Positions 1 to 5,681 of a stretch of DNA of 6,620 nt are shown here, piece after piece. The stretch's first letter is position 1. The number at the start of each line of letters is the position of its first letter. The stretch lies in the NCBI GenBank assembly GCA_021823305.1, contig JAKAOE010000106.1:1-6620 (forward strand), in the 5' to 3' direction. This DNA is from Acidobacteriota bacterium (lineage in GTDB: Bacteria; Acidobacteriota; Terriglobia; Terriglobales; SCQP01). The notes under the pieces were generated by a model, which worked only from the letters and a program-made list of their open reading frames with translations, had not been told where the DNA came from and searched no databases. Position numbers and translations under genes: made by a program.

Positions 1-1357
1 ATATGACCCACAAGGCGACGTATGCGGAATTGTTGTCGCTTGCGTTGCGCCCGGCGCCGTCGTAGTTCGTGCTCGCGCCGTTGAACTTGAAGTAGCCGGT
101 GTAGGCCAGGCTGAGGTCGATGTTCTGCACCGGCCAGTAGCCGCCCTGGATGATGTAGCCGTCGGTGTTCGGGCTGCCGTTCTGGCTGCCGGTCACCGCC
201 GCCGGCGCATAGAGCGTCGGGTCGGTGGTTCCCGTGGTCGAGAAGTAGCCGCCGGTCAGCGTGTACCGGTGCGTCCAGTGGTAGGTGGCGTCGGCGTGGA
301 ACGTGTTCAGCGTGTCCTTCAGGTTGGCCGTGTTGCCGGCCGCGAAGCTCGCGTTGTACGTGGCGGTCTCGTGCGTGAAGGAGGCGTGCGCGTCGATCAG
401 GTTCGGCCCCACCGGCCGCTCCCACTGCAGGTCCACCGAGGGGTCGCGGTATTGGTCCTCGGCGCCGCTGATCGCGCCCGGGAAGCTGTTCACCGCCATC
501 CCGTAGGTGCCGAACTCAAAGTAGTTGTTCCCCGCGGTCTGCTGCCACGCCACCCGCCAGTACGGGGCGACACCGGCGATGTTGATCCCGAACCCGCTGC
601 CGGTGACCGGCAGCGGCCCGCCGGCATGCTCGGAACGGTAGCCGGTGAAGGCGGTGTAGATGTGGTTATCCCACAGGCTGTACGCTCCCAGCCCCATCAC
701 ATCCTGCGCCAGCCCGCCGTCAATCAGCGGCGCCGCCAGCGGCCCCACCGCCGACTCGCTCGAGATCCAGGGGAACCCCCACGCCGGCGTGCTGTTCCAC
801 ACGTCCTCCACCGTCGGGTTGTTGTTCAGGTCCACGCCGTAGATCCAGTCCTTGCCGCCCAGCGTGCGCTCCTCGGCGAAGCGCAGGTCGGTGTTGTCCA
901 TGGTGAAGTGGTCGCTGGAGTGGTCGTAGGTGAACTGCGCGAAGCCGCCGAAGTGCGGCGCAAAGGCGCCCGCCAGGAACACGCTGAGCTGCTGCGGAAA
1001 CGCCGCGGTGTTGTTCTGCGTGCCCGGCACCACCGCCTGGTCGGCGGTGTCCGACATCAGCAGCATCACCGACAACGGGATCGCTTGCGTCAGCCCCAGC
1101 GACTTGGTTTGCCCCACCGGCTTGTTGGCGCTCGTATTCTGCAGCGTGTAGCCGCGCAGCTTGAATAGCCGGCCGAACGCGGTCAACTCCGGCGGGCTGG
1201 TATGGCAGACGTCGCACGCCAACCCCGTCTGGCGCGCGAAGCTCGGTACCGCGTAGGCGCGGCCGCACAGCCCGGCGGCCAACAACGCCACAGCGCAGCG
1301 CAACATCGCCCGCCTGCCCTCCCGCATCCTGGGGAATTTATCGCACTCCATGGCCAT
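1..1357 (-). CDS. Outer-membrane monoheme cytochrome c fused to a beta-barrel porin (Cyc2-like), 3' end cut off
   Basis: Reading the minus strand from the ATG at 1357 gives 452 codons with no stop to the left edge. A signal peptide is visible: a basic stretch with R15, R16 and R20, a hydrophobic core at about 21-32, and a likely cleavage after A34-Y35-A36. The mature protein opens with VPSFARQTG followed by the heme-binding motif CDVCH at 48-52, the only CXXCH seen. ELTAFGRLFKLRGYT (57-71) and DLNNNPTVEDVWN (176-188) match my memory of proteins usually annotated only as cytochrome c. From about residue 110 onward the chain is rich in Gly, Asn and alternating aromatic residues, as in an outer-membrane beta-barrel. 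This design, one heme on a porin, is that of Cyc2, the iron-oxidising outer-membrane cytochrome, and the FARQTG-x2-CXXCH start is shared with it. Iron oxidation is not shown; electron transfer across the outer membrane is an inference. The last visible residues, YVALWVI, look like a terminal strand, so probably only a few residues are missing. In-frame ATGs at 1351, 1327 and 1306 are alternative starts; 1357 is preferred because GGAG lies 8 nt upstream. Confidence 0.82.
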   Translation of the reverse strand, partial: MAMECDKFPRMREGRRAMLRCAVALLAAGLCGRAYAVPSFARQTGLACDVCHTSPPELTAFGRLFKLRGYTLQNTSANKPVGQTKSLGLTQAIPLSVMLLMSDTADQAVVPGTQNNTAAFPQQLSVFLAGAFAPHFGGFAQFTYDHSSDHFTMDNTDLRFAEERTLGGKDWIYGVDLNNNPTVEDVWNSTPAWGFPWISSESAVGPLAAPLIDGGLAQDVMGLGAYSLWDNHIYTAFTGYRSEHAGGPLPVTGSGFGINIAGVAPYWRVAWQQTAGNNYFEFGTYGMAVNSFPGAISGAEDQYRDPSVDLQWERPVGPNLIDAHASFTHETATYNASFAAGNTANLKDTLNTFHADATYHWTHRYTLTGGYFSTTGTTDPTLYAPAAVTGSQNGSPNTDGYIIQGGYWPVQNIDLSLAYTGYFKFNGASTNYDGAGRNASDNNSAYVALWVI

Positions 1358-1365
1358 TGAGCTCA

Positions 1366-1369
1366 CTCC
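1366..1369 (-). promoter_or_regulatory. Ribosome-binding site of the cytochrome-porin gene
   Basis: The minus strand reads GGAG here, 8 nt before the ATG at 1357. The in-frame ATG at 1351 would be 14 nt away, which is too far. The site therefore favours the start at 1357, which adds two residues (MA) to the N-terminus. Confidence 0.55.
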
Positions 1370-1387
1370 AATACTGACATCCTCTTC

Positions 1388-1417
1388 ATTTAACCGTGAC
1401 TCGGGCGGTGATGTAAA
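1388..1417 (-). promoter_or_regulatory. Candidate sigma-70-type promoter of the cytochrome-porin gene
   Basis: The minus strand carries TTTACA at 1417-1412 (five of six matches to the -35 consensus TTGACA), an 18-nt spacer, and TTAAAT at 1393-1388 (four of six matches to TATAAT). Transcription would start near 1381, giving a leader of about 24 nt that contains the GGAG site. The -35 hexamer lies inside the palindrome at 1408-1421. This was judged by eye, and acidobacterial promoters are poorly characterised. Confidence 0.4.
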
Positions 1418-1421
1418 TCAC
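1408..1421. promoter_or_regulatory. CRP/FNR-superfamily-like operator palindrome
   Basis: The 14-mer GTGATGTAAATCAC is a perfect inverted repeat of 5-bp arms around four bases. It matches FNR-type sites (TTGAT-N4-ATCAA) at 8 of 10 positions and CRP-type sites (TGTGA-N6-TCACA) at 8 of 10. Its centre (1414.5) is about 34 nt upstream of the start point predicted for the cytochrome-porin promoter and covers its -35 box. That placement suits repression better than class II activation, which normally centres near -41.5. Regulation of a respiratory-type cytochrome by a CRP/FNR-family factor would be sensible. The regulator is not in the window. Confidence 0.45.
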
Positions 1422-1437
1422 GCCGTATCGTTTTCGC

Positions 1438-1466
1438 CAACATACCGTGCGCATGCGCGAATGTTG
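1438..1466. repeat. Nested dyad upstream of the cytochrome-porin promoter
   Basis: CAACAT (1438-1443) is repeated in inverted form as ATGTTG (1461-1466), and between them lies a perfect 10-bp palindrome, GCGCATGCGC (1449-1458). The inner palindrome is off-centre, with 5 nt on one side and 2 nt on the other. The dyad lies between the receptor terminator and the cytochrome promoter. It could be a second operator or a weak hairpin; no family was recognised. Confidence 0.35.
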
Positions 1467-1473
1467 CCGCAAG

Positions 1474-1503
1474 AAAAAAGCGGGCGGCCGGAAGGCCGCC
1501 CGC
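1474..1503 (-). terminator. Rho-independent terminator of the TonB-dependent receptor gene
   Basis: On the minus strand a perfect 10-bp GC-only stem, GCGGGCGGCC / GGCCGCCCGC (1503-1494 and 1489-1480), closes a TTCC loop and is followed directly by six T residues (1479-1474). It starts 23 nt after the receptor stop codon. This is a canonical intrinsic terminator, and it separates receptor transcription from the cytochrome-porin gene downstream. The plus strand has no T tract after the stem. Confidence 0.9.
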
Positions 1504-1526
1504 TGAAGAAGCCCGCGCTGGGGCGG

Positions 1527-4500
1527 CTAAAAAATCAGCCGCGCCTGCAGCTCCACCACGCGCCCGCCCGGATACTGGCTGGAGTTGAAGTCGGAATAAG
1601 CATTGGTGATCTGCATGAACTGCGTGGATTGCACATCGCCGTTGGGCGGCAGGAAATTGATATTGTTGAACGCGTCCAGCGCATTGGCGCGCAGCATCAT
1701 GGTCAGCTTTTCGGTCAGCTTGATGTTGCGCACCAGCGCCCAGTCGGCCTCGAAGAAGCCCGGACCATAGACATAAGGCTGGGCGCAGAACTTGCCCGGC
1801 GTCTGGCACGATTCCAGTACAGCCGCGTTCGAGCGCTGCTGATTGGCGCCGAGCAGGCTGTTGGGCGCGTAGAACACTACCCCCAATCCATTCGCGTTGG
1901 TCTGCGGCGTGGCCACCAGTTGGCTCTGAATCTGGTTCACGCTCTGCCCGATCACGTTCACTCCGCCGTCGTTCTGGTTAAACGTCCCCCCCAGGCCGCC
2001 GGTGAGCTGCATGCGCGCGCCCGACTGCCAGCGCGTGATCCCGTCCCATTCCCAGCCGCCAAGGACGTCGTTCACCAGCGTCGAGCTTGACTTCCACCGG
2101 TGCCCGGGCCCGAACGGCAGCGTCCACAGGCTCTCGAACTTGAACTGGTGCCGGATGTCGCTGCCGCCCGGCGCCTCCCAGCCCCCGATGTTGCGCAGGC
2201 TGTAGATCGTGCCCGTGCCCAGCGTGTGCGACCAGGTGTAGTTGCCCAAGAACTGCAGCCCGCTGGCCATTCGCCGCCGCAGCTCGATCTGCAGCGCGTT
2301 GTAGGTGGACTGGTTCGGATCGCTCAGCATGAACGCCCCACCGGTTGCGTCCGGGTTGGCCCAGAACAAGTTTGAAGGCAGCCCCGCCGCCTTGATGTTG
2401 GCCCAATCGGAGTAACTGCTGGCGATCGAGTTCGCCATGCTGCCCGCCTGCCCGTTCTGTAGTTGCGAAATGAACAGACCGTTGGTGAATCCGCCCACGG
2501 TCTGCTTCCCGGTCTGGTTGCCGGTGAACGCCGCCGTCATGATCGGCACCGCCGCCTGCCCGGCCAAGCCCAGGTCCCCGAAGTTGGAGTAGGTCTTGGG
2601 GGTCGCCACCCCCGCCGCCGCCTTGCACGCTGCCTGGTTGGCCAGGCAGACGCTCAGGTTGTTGGCTGCGGCGTTGAACTGCGTCAGGAAGCCGCTTTCG
2701 AAGATGTTGGTCTCATTCAGGTTGAGCACCGCCCACTCCCGCGTGCCGTGGTTGCCGACGTAGCGGATCTCCAACGCCGTGTTGCGGTTGAGCTGCCGCT
2801 CGATCCCCACCGTCCAGGATTGAATGATCGGCGGCTTCAGGTTCGGATCGTAGGCGTTCACCGAGTCGCCGAACGCCGGGTTGATCGGCAGCGTGCTGCC
2901 GTAGGCCAGCGACTCCTCCTGCCCCACCGTCCCCAGCGCGCCGTTGCTGCCGCCGTTGTTGAGGAACAAGCTGCCGGCTTGGAACAAGCCCGAGCCCGGC
3001 GCCCCCGCGCTGCTCGCCGCGGTCAGGAAGCCGTTGTTGCGCGCCCCCGGATTGGAGGAGATCCGGCCGGTGAAGAAGTTCAGCCCCTCGCGGTCGTAGG
3101 AGATCGAGTAGCCGGCGCGAAACACCGACAGACCGCCCTGCCCGAAGAGCCATTGCAACACCCCGCCCGGCAGATTGGACGGCGTCCACGCCAAGCCCAG
3201 GCTGGGCGCGAAGTCCTTCTTGTCGCTGTTATAGAACGTCGCCCCCTTGTCGGTGACGAACGTCGTCACCGCGCCCGGCATCGTCCCCGGCTTGAACAGG
3301 TTATTCGGCCCCGACACGCCCCACAGCCCCGCCTGCCCCAGCGGCCCGCTGGGCACGTAGTATTCGTTCAGGTCGTCCTTCGGCGTGCCCTCCCACTCCC
3401 AGCGCAGGCCCCAGTTGATGTTCAGGTCGGGCGTGATGTGCCAGGCATCGGCAAAGAACAGCCCCGCTTCCCGCTGCGAGAGTTGGCGCAGGTTGTTGTA
3501 CCCCGGCGTGTAGGCGCGCGTGTAGGGGTTCACGTTCACCGTCTGGTTGTAGCTCGTGATGCGCCCGTCCAGCACTCCGTACAACCCCTCCGCCAAGCTC
3601 AGGTCGCTGGGGCCCATCCCCGGTAGGTTGCCCGCATTGAACATCCCCAGCGCCGGATCGTTGCTGCTCAGCCCCAGGTTGAGCAGCGCCACCGGCTGCG
3701 TCGACAGCGTCTGCTTGTAGCGCAGCCCGGTGATGTTCGTCCCCATGGTGAAACTGTGGTTGCCCTTCAGCCAGCTCAGCGTGTCGGTGATCTGCGCCAG
3801 CGCCACGTTGCGGCTCTGCGGAAAATACCCGTTGAACGGGTTGGTCAACAGCTGCGCGTTCACGTTGCCGGGAAACAGCGGCCGCGCGAAACTGCTCCCC
3901 AGGTTGCTGGTCACCGTCGGGTAGATCGCCGCCACCGCCCCCTGGTCGAACCATACCGGCGAGCTGTTGCCCCCCACCCGCAACTCGTTGTTCATAGTTG
4001 GCGTGATCTGCCACCGCCATGCCAGCGCCATCAGGCTGCGGTCGGAGATCTGTCCGCCCACGTTCTGGTTGAACGGCGCCACCGGATAGCTGGCGTCGGA
4101 GCTGTTCAGCAGGTCCGGCTCCGCGTTGTAGTGCGAGAAGTGGTAGTCGAACTCCAGCGAGTTGGTCTTGTTGATGTTGTAGTCCAGCCGCAGGTCGGGA
4201 TACTGCTGGTTGCTGCTGGCGTTGGAGTTGAACAGCAGCGGGATGGCGTTGTAGTTCACCTGCGCTCCCTGGCTCACCCCCGACGCCTTCGCCGCCGCCG
4301 ACAGCTCGCTCACCACCTTCGCCATGGTCGCGTCCGGCGTACTGTTCTGCCCGTTCGCCGCCGCCATCGCGAACAAATCCGCCGTGCACGTCTTGTTCGC
4401 CGCGTTGCAGGTCACCCAGCTCGGCAACGCTCCCGGTATCGCGCTCACCCCGTAGGTGTACTTGCCCGCCGCCGCCGCCGGCGTCAAGATCTTGCGCTGC

Positions 4501-5435
4501 CGCAGCACCGCGTTCGGGTTGACGAAGAAGTCCGAGTCCACGAAGAAGAACAGCTTGTTCTTGATCAGGTAGCCGCCCAGCTTGCCCCCGAACTCGTTCA
4601 ACCGCAGCCGCTGCCGCGCCAGCCCGTTCAGGTTGTTGAAGTAGTAGTTGGCGTTGAGCGCGTCGTTGCGCAGATACTCCCACGCCCCGCCGTGGAAGTG
4701 GTTGCTCCCCTTCTTGCTCACCAGCGCGATCTGCACCGCCCCCTCGCCCGTGTCCGCCGCGTTGTTCGCCCCTTCGGTAATGCTGAACTCCTGCACGTCG
4801 TCCACCCGCGGCTGCTCGATCGAGAAGAAGCTGCTCCCGGTGGTGGACTTCAGCAGGTTGTCCTGGCTGTTGATCCCGTCGAAGGTGATGTTCAGCGCCC
4901 CCGGCGGCAGCCCGTTGAACTGGCTCTGCCGCGGCGTCGGCCCGGTCTGCGTCCCCGGCTCCATCAGCGACAAATCCTGCGTGTTGCGCGAGGTGATCGG
5001 CACCTGCAGAATCTGCTGCCCCGTCACCTGGTCGCCCACCGACGTCTGCTGCGTCTGGATCACCTGCTGCCCCGCGTTCACTTCCACGGTTTGCGAGCTC
5101 GCGCCCACCTTCAGCCGCGCCGACAGCGTGTAGGTCTGCCCGATCACGATCTGCACACCGTTGAACGCCGCCCGCTGGAACCCGGCGTGGCTCACCGCCA
5201 CGTCGTAGTTGCCCGGGCTCAGGTTGGTCAGCGAGAACCGCCCGGTCGCGTCCGATTGCAGGTTGAACACCTGCGACGTCCCCACGTCGGTGACCGCCAC
5301 CGTCGCGCCGGGAATCGCCTCTCCCGACGGATCCAGCACCACTCCGCTCAAACTGCCGGTGGGATTGGCCTGCGCCGCCAGCACGGTGGCGCAAGCAATT
5401 GCTACGAGAAACGCTCCCAGCTTCCTCATCATCAT
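1527..5435 (-). CDS. TonB-dependent outer-membrane receptor, Oar-like, with carboxypeptidase-regulatory-like N-terminal domain
   Basis: This gene encodes a 1302-residue outer-membrane receptor, expected to import a ligand with energy from TonB-ExbB-ExbD; the ligand cannot be told from sequence. Residues 1-23 form a signal peptide (MMMRK, hydrophobic core, cleavage after A21-Q22-A23). Residues 27-110 form a carboxypeptidase-regulatory-like beta-sandwich (GVVLDPSGEAIPGATV, DATGRFSLTNLSPGNYDV). Residues 120-245 resemble the plug (ITFDGINSQD, VDDVQEFSI, SKKGSNHFHGG), and the rest is the barrel, ending in ARLIF with the terminal Phe typical of outer-membrane barrels. No separate TonB box was recognised. 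The length is at or above the upper end of what is usual for this group. The mature protein has only six cysteines, in three C-X6-C pairs (343/350, 930/937, 1210/1217). The ATG at 5435 is preferred over the one at 5444 because AGAGG lies 9 nt before 5435 but touches 5444. No SusD-like partner is adjacent. The frame is intact and ends with TAG, followed by a terminator. Confidence 0.93.
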   Translation of the reverse strand: MMMRKLGAFLVAIACATVLAAQANPTGSLSGVVLDPSGEAIPGATVAVTDVGTSQVFNLQSDATGRFSLTNLSPGNYDVAVSHAGFQRAAFNGVQIVIGQTYTLSARLKVGASSQTVEVNAGQQVIQTQQTSVGDQVTGQQILQVPITSRNTQDLSLMEPGTQTGPTPRQSQFNGLPPGALNITFDGINSQDNLLKSTTGSSFFSIEQPRVDDVQEFSITEGANNAADTGEGAVQIALVSKKGSNHFHGGAWEYLRNDALNANYYFNNLNGLARQRLRLNEFGGKLGGYLIKNKLFFFVDSDFFVNPNAVLRQRKILTPAAAAGKYTYGVSAIPGALPSWVTCNAANKTCTADLFAMAAANGQNSTPDATMAKVVSELSAAAKASGVSQGAQVNYNAIPLLFNSNASSNQQYPDLRLDYNINKTNSLEFDYHFSHYNAEPDLLNSSDASYPVAPFNQNVGGQISDRSLMALAWRWQITPTMNNELRVGGNSSPVWFDQGAVAAIYPTVTSNLGSSFARPLFPGNVNAQLLTNPFNGYFPQSRNVALAQITDTLSWLKGNHSFTMGTNITGLRYKQTLSTQPVALLNLGLSSNDPALGMFNAGNLPGMGPSDLSLAEGLYGVLDGRITSYNQTVNVNPYTRAYTPGYNNLRQLSQREAGLFFADAWHITPDLNINWGLRWEWEGTPKDDLNEYYVPSGPLGQAGLWGVSGPNNLFKPGTMPGAVTTFVTDKGATFYNSDKKDFAPSLGLAWTPSNLPGGVLQWLFGQGGLSVFRAGYSISYDREGLNFFTGRISSNPGARNNGFLTAASSAGAPGSGLFQAGSLFLNNGGSNGALGTVGQEESLAYGSTLPINPAFGDSVNAYDPNLKPPIIQSWTVGIERQLNRNTALEIRYVGNHGTREWAVLNLNETNIFESGFLTQFNAAANNLSVCLANQAACKAAAGVATPKTYSNFGDLGLAGQAAVPIMTAAFTGNQTGKQTVGGFTNGLFISQLQNGQAGSMANSIASSYSDWANIKAAGLPSNLFWANPDATGGAFMLSDPNQSTYNALQIELRRRMASGLQFLGNYTWSHTLGTGTIYSLRNIGGWEAPGGSDIRHQFKFESLWTLPFGPGHRWKSSSTLVNDVLGGWEWDGITRWQSGARMQLTGGLGGTFNQNDGGVNVIGQSVNQIQSQLVATPQTNANGLGVVFYAPNSLLGANQQRSNAAVLESCQTPGKFCAQPYVYGPGFFEADWALVRNIKLTEKLTMMLRANALDAFNNINFLPPNGDVQSTQFMQITNAYSDFNSSQYPGGRVVELQARLIF

Positions 5436-5444
5436 AAGATGCAT

Positions 5445-5449
5445 CCTCT
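5445..5449 (-). promoter_or_regulatory. Ribosome-binding site that decides the receptor start
   Basis: The minus strand reads AGAGG, immediately followed by ATG at 5444 (zero spacing) and 9 nt before the ATG at 5435. Zero spacing does not allow normal initiation, so translation most likely starts at 5435. This removes MHL and leaves a standard signal peptide beginning MMMRK. Confidence 0.6.
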
Positions 5450-5485
5450 GCTTTGCTGACTGTTCACCCCTGCCTTCCGGGTTTG

Positions 5486-5515
5486 CTCATAGTACGCATA
5501 TGTCCCTGGCGTCAA
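5486..5515 (-). promoter_or_regulatory. Candidate promoter of the TonB-dependent receptor gene
   Basis: The minus strand has TTGACG at 5515-5510 (five of six matches to TTGACA). Possible -10 boxes are TATGAG at 5491-5486 (18-nt spacer) or TACTAT at 5494-5489 (15-nt spacer), each matching four of six. The DNA just upstream of the -35 box is A/T-rich, standing out from the GC-rich surroundings like an UP element. The leader would be about 45 nt. Confidence 0.45.
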
Positions 5516-5521
5516 ATAGAA

Positions 5522-5548
5522 AAAATATGCGGTGTTAGAACATATTTT
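5522..5548. repeat. Perfect 8-bp inverted repeat, candidate operator in the divergent promoter region
   Basis: AAAATATG (5522-5529) and CATATTTT (5541-5548) are exact reverse complements separated by 11 nt. A smaller dyad, TGTT-AG-AACA (5533-5542), is nested between them. The repeat ends 6 bp upstream of the predicted receptor -35 box, a typical place for an activator. A further CATATG lies in the promoter spacer (5497-5502). The site was not matched to a known regulator. Curved A/T-rich DNA or an UP element is the alternative. Confidence 0.45.
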
Positions 5549-5560
5549 GCGTGTGACAGA

Positions 5561-5570
5561 ACCGGCCGGT
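5561..5570. repeat. 10-bp GC-rich palindrome in the divergent intergenic region
   Basis: ACCGGCCGGT is a perfect palindrome with no loop, lying between the candidate operator and the oxidoreductase gene. In high-GC DNA such palindromes arise often by chance. No T tract follows closely enough to make it a terminator. From here to the oxidoreductase start, apart from the hexamer at 5671-5676, nothing else was recognised. Confidence 0.25.
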
Positions 5571-5670
5571 CGGTATGCCGCCCGCTTTCAGTTTTTTGTA
5601 ATCCGCAATCCGATCAGCAGCAGCGCCGGACTCCAGCCGCGCCAGTCAAAGCCCCAATTGCGCCGTGCTT

Positions 5671-5676
5671 TACACT
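5671..5676 (+). promoter_or_regulatory. -10-like hexamer next to the start codon of the FAD oxidoreductase (possible leaderless promoter)
   Basis: TACACT fits the TANNNT pattern and matches four of six positions of TATAAT. It ends 5 nt before the ATG at 5682, so transcription from it would begin at or next to the start codon. No Shine-Dalgarno sequence precedes this ATG (the 25 nt upstream contain no GGAG, AGGA or GAGG), which agrees with a leaderless mRNA. No convincing -35 box is seen 16-18 nt upstream. Confidence 0.35.
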
Positions 5677-5681
5677 CAACT

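Noticed and set aside
269..1268. Open frames on both strands across the cytochrome-porin gene (269-1168 plus, 720-1268 minus)
   Set aside because: Both are low-complexity shadows. The true frame contains the signal peptide, CDVCH and family motifs and is open to the window edge.
2463..3626. A 387-codon plus-strand open frame inside the receptor
   Set aside because: It has the same Arg/Val/Gln-rich shadow composition and no ribosome-binding site or motif; it is a product of high GC content.
4464..4482. A GCC trinucleotide run in the receptor gene
   Set aside because: It encodes a short Ala stretch (PAAAAG) in a high-GC gene; it is short and in frame, with no sign of a phase-variable repeat.
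3301..5394. A 697-codon minus-strand open frame overlapping the receptor in another frame
   Set aside because: It is a +1/+2 frame shadow made of Arg, Gly, Ala and Gln; the real frame contains the signal peptide, plug and barrel.
1527..5435. Assignment of the receptor to a SusC-type glycan uptake pair
   Set aside because: No SusD-like lipoprotein is adjacent, and the architecture fits Oar-like receptors; a glycan ligand cannot be supported.
3756..5459. A 567-codon open frame on the plus strand opposite the receptor gene
   Set aside because: It is an antisense shadow of the receptor: very rich in Arg, Val, His and Gln, with no recognisable domain. The minus-strand frame has clear receptor domains.
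5592..5597. A run of six T residues on the plus strand as a possible terminator
   Set aside because: No stable stem lies directly upstream; the GC palindrome at 5561-5570 is too far away and has no loop, and no plus-strand gene ends there.
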